Source: an uncultured Erythrobacter sp. (GTDB lineage: Bacteria; Pseudomonadota; Alphaproteobacteria; Sphingomonadales; Sphingomonadaceae). From it: a stretch of 9,927 bases of DNA. Positions 7,484 through 9,927 of this stretch are shown piece after piece (within the stretch, counting starts at the first letter, position 1; the number at the start of each line of letters is the position of its first letter). The position numbers and the translations under genes were made by a program. Below the pieces are notes generated by a model that worked only from the letters and a program-made list of their open reading frames with translations, did no database searches and had not been told where the DNA came from. The stretch spans positions 1 through 9,927 of the forward strand of contig CAMYIQ010000191.1 in assembly GCA_947258465.1 (NCBI GenBank), in the 5' to 3' direction.

Positions 7484-8745
7484 GAATTCATCTCCAGGCA
7501 GGCATAGAAAGCGTCGCGCACGATTTTCTCGCGCGGATCGTCCCATTTTCCGGTACCGAGCTGATTGGTGATCCAGGCATAAGCGACCCCGTCTTCCGGG
7601 TCGGCGAAAGCCAGGCTGCCGCCCACCGCGAAACTGCCGAAGGCGCTGCGGCTGCGGGCATAGTCCCACGCGCTGAACGGTTTTTCGAAACCATAGGAAT
7701 AATACATGTCGGCAGTCAGAACCTGGTCCCTCAGGCCCTTGCGCGGATAAGCGTGTCCTTTGCGAAGCATGGCCATGACTTCTGGGGTGACGCCCAGTTT
7801 ACCGCCGCCTTCGACGAAGGCCTGGTATAAAGCGGCGAGCCCGCGAGCAGAGGCCATGCCGCCCGCCGCCCCCTGGCCCCCCTGCCAGAATTTTTCGCAA
7901 TCCAGCGCGCCCGGCCCTGCCAGGATCAGAGGGTTGTTGAGCGTGCGGAAAGCCAGCGTACCGGGCAGGCACATTTTGAATGTGAGCGGCCAGGGCATGG
8001 TGGTGTGGTGAATGAAGAGGTCCTGAAGACCGAAGCCCTTGATCCGCGCGATACGGGTGCGTTCGAAGCTGTCCGGTAAGCCGATAAAGACATCGACGCC
8101 GAGCGGTCGGGCTATTTCCTCGGCGAAAAATCGCGGCAGGCGCCGACCTTGCGGATCGCGGCGGCGGATCAGTTCGCTGACTATCCAGCCGAGCGTATAG
8201 GCATGATTGCCGCTGTGATCACCGGGCGTCCAGTTGGGTTTTTGCGCAGCGATGGCGGCGCAGATCGCCTTTTCATCGGCGATATTGTCCAGCGTCAGCT
8301 TGAAATCGATTGCCGCAAGGCCCGCCTGTTCCGACAAGGCCTGACCGACCGTGACATCGCCTTTCCCATGCGCCGCGAACTCCGGCCAGATATCGGCGAC
8401 CGGTTCGTCATAGGCGAACAGGCCGCGCGACACGGCGACCGCTCCGGCCATCCCGGTGAGGCCCTTGGTCAGCGAATAGACGAGCGCGATGTCGTCGCTT
8501 TCCCACTGCCGTTGCCGGGTCTCCTGCCGCCATCCCCCCTGAAGATCGGCGACCGTCTTTCCCCGATGAATGATCGTGCAGGCCGCACCCAGCGCGCTTT
8601 GCGCTTGGATGGCGGAGGCAAAGGCGTGAGCGACGGGTTCGAAGCCCGGCGCGACATAACCGCGGGTGCAGTCTCCTGCGATCGGGATTTCCGTGCTGCG
8701 TTGAATGTGCAGGCAGTCCGGCTGCTGCATCGACAATCCCCCCAT
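7480..8745 (-). CDS. Beta-lactamase-fold serine hydrolase / esterase (class C / EstB-like family)
   Basis: First gene of the minus-strand operon. It belongs to the penicillin-binding-protein/class C beta-lactamase superfamily, whose environmental members are mostly esterases or peptidases. The nucleophile motif SLTK gives Ser91 and Lys94 in the usual context of an N-terminal strand followed by a helix. Tyr183 in HAYTLGW is the likely second catalytic Tyr (the YxN/YxL position), and GGSLAFADP (375-383) followed by a WITNQLG strand is the C-terminal beta-strand region. The HxG/KTG-type triad usual just before GGS is not recognisable here (FGSFAVGGS). Length of about 420 residues is normal for such esterases. 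No signal peptide is seen, so an intracellular esterase fits better than a resistance enzyme. The longest start is ATG 8745; ATG 8730 (416 aa) has a G-rich site 7 bases upstream and may be the real one. It overlaps the phosphoesterase start by 4 bases. Confidence 0.9.
   Translation of the reverse strand: MGGLSMQQPDCLHIQRSTEIPIAGDCTRGYVAPGFEPVAHAFASAIQAQSALGAACTIIHRGKTVADLQGGWRQETRQRQWESDDIALVYSLTKGLTGMAGAVAVSRGLFAYDEPVADIWPEFAAHGKGDVTVGQALSEQAGLAAIDFKLTLDNIADEKAICAAIAAQKPNWTPGDHSGNHAYTLGWIVSELIRRRDPQGRRLPRFFAEEIARPLGVDVFIGLPDSFERTRIARIKGFGLQDLFIHHTTMPWPLTFKMCLPGTLAFRTLNNPLILAGPGALDCEKFWQGGQGAAGGMASARGLAALYQAFVEGGGKLGVTPEVMAMLRKGHAYPRKGLRDQVLTADMYYSYGFEKPFSAWDYARSRSAFGSFAVGGSLAFADPEDGVAYAWITNQLGTGKWDDPREKIVRDAFYACLEMNS
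7492..7495 (-). promoter_or_regulatory. Ribosome binding site fixing the phosphoesterase start
   Basis: GGAG on the minus strand, 8 bases before the ATG at 7483, sits within the end of the esterase gene. It favours this start over the upstream in-frame ATG at 7669. Confidence 0.75.
8738..8743 (-). promoter_or_regulatory. G-run that may be the ribosome binding site for an internal esterase start
   Basis: GGGGGG on the minus strand ends 7 bases before ATG 8730. A better match, GGAGG (8761-8765), lies 15 bases before ATG 8745, which is too far for efficient use. The spacing argues for ATG 8730, but a pure G-run is a poor consensus, so the choice stays open. Confidence 0.4.
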
Positions 8746-8892
8746 TGACGTGCCGGCAAACCTCCGTTGCCGTGCTCACCGGCGCTAGCGAAAATTGGTT
8801 AACGGCAACCTTAGGAAAGCGACGGCCTGCTGCGAGGGTGGCTTGCGATCGAGCCGTTTGAAATTTGTCGCGGCGCATGCGAAGCGCAGGCG
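8746..8892. other. Divergent intergenic region with a short inverted repeat
   Basis: This is the only sizeable non-coding stretch in the window. It must hold the start signals for the minus-strand operon and may hold those for the oxoprolinase gene. GGTT-N6-AACC at 8797-8810 is an inverted repeat. CGCTAGCG (8783-8790) and TGCCGGCA (8751-8758) are self-complementary 8-mers. TTGCCG on the minus strand (8803-8808) resembles a -35 box, but no convincing -10 follows at the right spacing. No riboswitch or terminator is seen. Confidence 0.45.
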
Positions 8893-9927
8893 ATGGGCAT
8901 GACCAAGGGAACCGGCGCATGGCGCTTCGCAGTCGATCGCGGCGGCACCTTCACCGACGTAGTGGCCGTCACACCCGCCGGGCGCCTGGTGACCGACAAG
9001 CTGCTATCGGAAAGTCCGGGCCAATACGACGATGCCGCGAGCGAGGCGGTGCGGCGGCTGATGGCGCGTCATGGCGCAGGCCCGGTTGCCGAAATGCGGG
9101 TCGGGACCACGGTCGCGACCAATGCCCTGCTCGAACGCAAGGGGGAAAGACTGGCCCTGGCAATAACGCGCGGCTTCGGCGACGCGCTGCGGATCGGCAA
9201 TCAGGCACGGCCCGAGATTTTCGCCCGGCACATCGTTCTGCCCGAACAACTGCCTGCGCAAGTTCTTGAAATCGACGAGCGGATAACGGCCGACGGGCAG
9301 GTCCTGACGCCTCTCGACGAAGACACGGCGCGCGCGGATTTCGAAGCCTTGCGCAAGGATGGTATCGACGCGCTCGCCATCGTCCTGATGCATGGCTGGA
9401 AACATCGCGCGCATGAAGAGCGTCTGGCGGCCATCGCCCGCGAGCTCGGCTTCGCGCAGGTCAGCGTCAGCCACGAAGTCTCTTCCCTCATCCGCCTTGT
9501 CCCGCGCGGCGATACGACGGTGGTCGACGCCTATCTTTCCCCGGTCCTTCGGCGCTACACCGACGGTCTGCGTGCGGGCCTTCCCGAAACGCGAAGCCTG
9601 CGCTTCATGCAATCGAATGGAGGGTTGGCCGAAGTCGGCGCCTTTCGCGGCAAGGATGCGATCCTGTCCGGCCCTGCGGGCGGAGTGGTGGGCATGGTTG
9701 CGGCGAGCGAGCCGCTGGGTCATGCAAAGCTCATCGGTTTCGACATGGGCGGGACCAGCACCGACGTCGCCCATTACGCCGGCAAATACGAGCTGACCGG
9801 CGACAGTGTGGTAGCCGGCGTCAGAATTGCCGCGCCGATGATGCAGATCCACACGGTCGCGGCCGGCGGCGGGTCGATTTGCCAGTTCGACGGCGGTCGT
9901 TTCCGCGTCGGCCCCGAAAGCGCGGGC
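8893..9927 (+). CDS. ATP-dependent 5-oxoprolinase, HyuA-type N-terminal part (cut by window edge)
   Basis: Family members hydrolyse 5-oxo-L-proline (pyroglutamate) to glutamate using ATP, a salvage step linked to glutathione turnover. The 345 codons visible cover the hydantoinase A/oxoprolinase N-terminal domain and the start of the main actin-like ATPase fold. Diagnostic segments are DRGGTFTDV (15-23), GTTVATNALLERKG (71-84), GNQARPEIFARHI (102-114), RGDTTVVDAYLSPVL (205-219), MQSNGG (239-244), LSGPAGGVVG (258-267) and FDMGGTSTDV (283-292). These fit 5-oxoprolinases better than hydantoinases or acetone carboxylase. Bacterial versions are often about 1200 residues with a fused HyuB half, which would lie beyond the right edge. 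ATG 8893 is the first in-frame start after a stop at 8812. ATG 8899, with AGG 8 bases upstream, is an equal candidate. It is transcribed away from the minus-strand operon and has no obvious link to it. Confidence 0.88.
   Translation, partial: MGMTKGTGAWRFAVDRGGTFTDVVAVTPAGRLVTDKLLSESPGQYDDAASEAVRRLMARHGAGPVAEMRVGTTVATNALLERKGERLALAITRGFGDALRIGNQARPEIFARHIVLPEQLPAQVLEIDERITADGQVLTPLDEDTARADFEALRKDGIDALAIVLMHGWKHRAHEERLAAIARELGFAQVSVSHEVSSLIRLVPRGDTTVVDAYLSPVLRRYTDGLRAGLPETRSLRFMQSNGGLAEVGAFRGKDAILSGPAGGVVGMVAASEPLGHAKLIGFDMGGTSTDVAHYAGKYELTGDSVVAGVRIAAPMMQIHTVAAGGGSICQFDGGRFRVGPESAG

Noticed and set aside
7484..7669. 62-residue N-terminal extension of the phosphoesterase
   Set aside because: It overlaps the conserved C-terminal motif region of the esterase gene, is Arg-rich, and lies before a well-placed GGAG and ATG at 7483.
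7480..8745. Reading the serine hydrolase as an antibiotic-resistance beta-lactamase
   Set aside because: There is no signal peptide, no YxN or KTG motif, and the setting is metabolic. An esterase-type role is more likely.
8745..8790. TTGACG at 8745-8750 as a plus-strand -35 box
   Set aside because: No acceptable -10 element lies 16-18 bases downstream, and the hexamer overlaps the possible esterase start codon.
9004..9852. 282-codon minus-strand open frame
   Set aside because: It is antisense to the oxoprolinase gene, whose conserved motifs run through the entire stretch.

Overview
This is chromosomal DNA of an alphaproteobacterium, probably a sphingomonad or Erythrobacter-like organism. 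That placement rests on roughly 60% G+C by eye, dense gene packing, Shine-Dalgarno-led ATG starts and the mix of protein families. It is an inference, not a database match.

Almost the whole window (8745 down to 1) is one compact minus-strand operon of four genes. In transcription order they are: a beta-lactamase-fold serine hydrolase/esterase (8745-7480); a 478-residue calcineurin-like metallophosphoesterase (7483-6047); a 1280-residue fusion of a cholesterol-oxidase-type GMC flavoprotein, a middle domain and an alpha/beta hydrolase (6050-2208); and a membrane-bound PAS hybrid histidine kinase (2201 to beyond the left edge). The first two junctions are 4-base ATGA overlaps and the last gap is 6 bases. 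The genes are therefore very likely co-transcribed and translationally coupled.

A divergent intergenic region of about 150 bases (8746-8892) separates this operon from a plus-strand gene that runs off the right edge. That gene encodes the N-terminal part of an ATP-dependent 5-oxoprolinase (HyuA-type half). The region holds a short inverted repeat but no promoter I can call with confidence.

As a working model, the three enzymes lack visible signal peptides and look cytoplasmic. Two are ester- or thioester-type hydrolases (one a separate protein, one fused to the oxidase), one is a flavin alcohol oxidase or dehydrogenase of the sterol-oxidase type, and one is a phosphoesterase. Together they would suit processing of a hydrophobic esterified or phosphorylated alcohol, with a six-helix membrane kinase made from the same transcript as sensor. 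The substrate cannot be read from the sequence. The most notable points are the fusion protein's Cys-for-Ser nucleophile, its ferredoxin-like four-cysteine motif and its Cys/His cluster, and the placement of the sensor kinase at the 3' end of a catabolic-looking operon. No RNA gene, CRISPR array, insertion sequence or terminator was seen.
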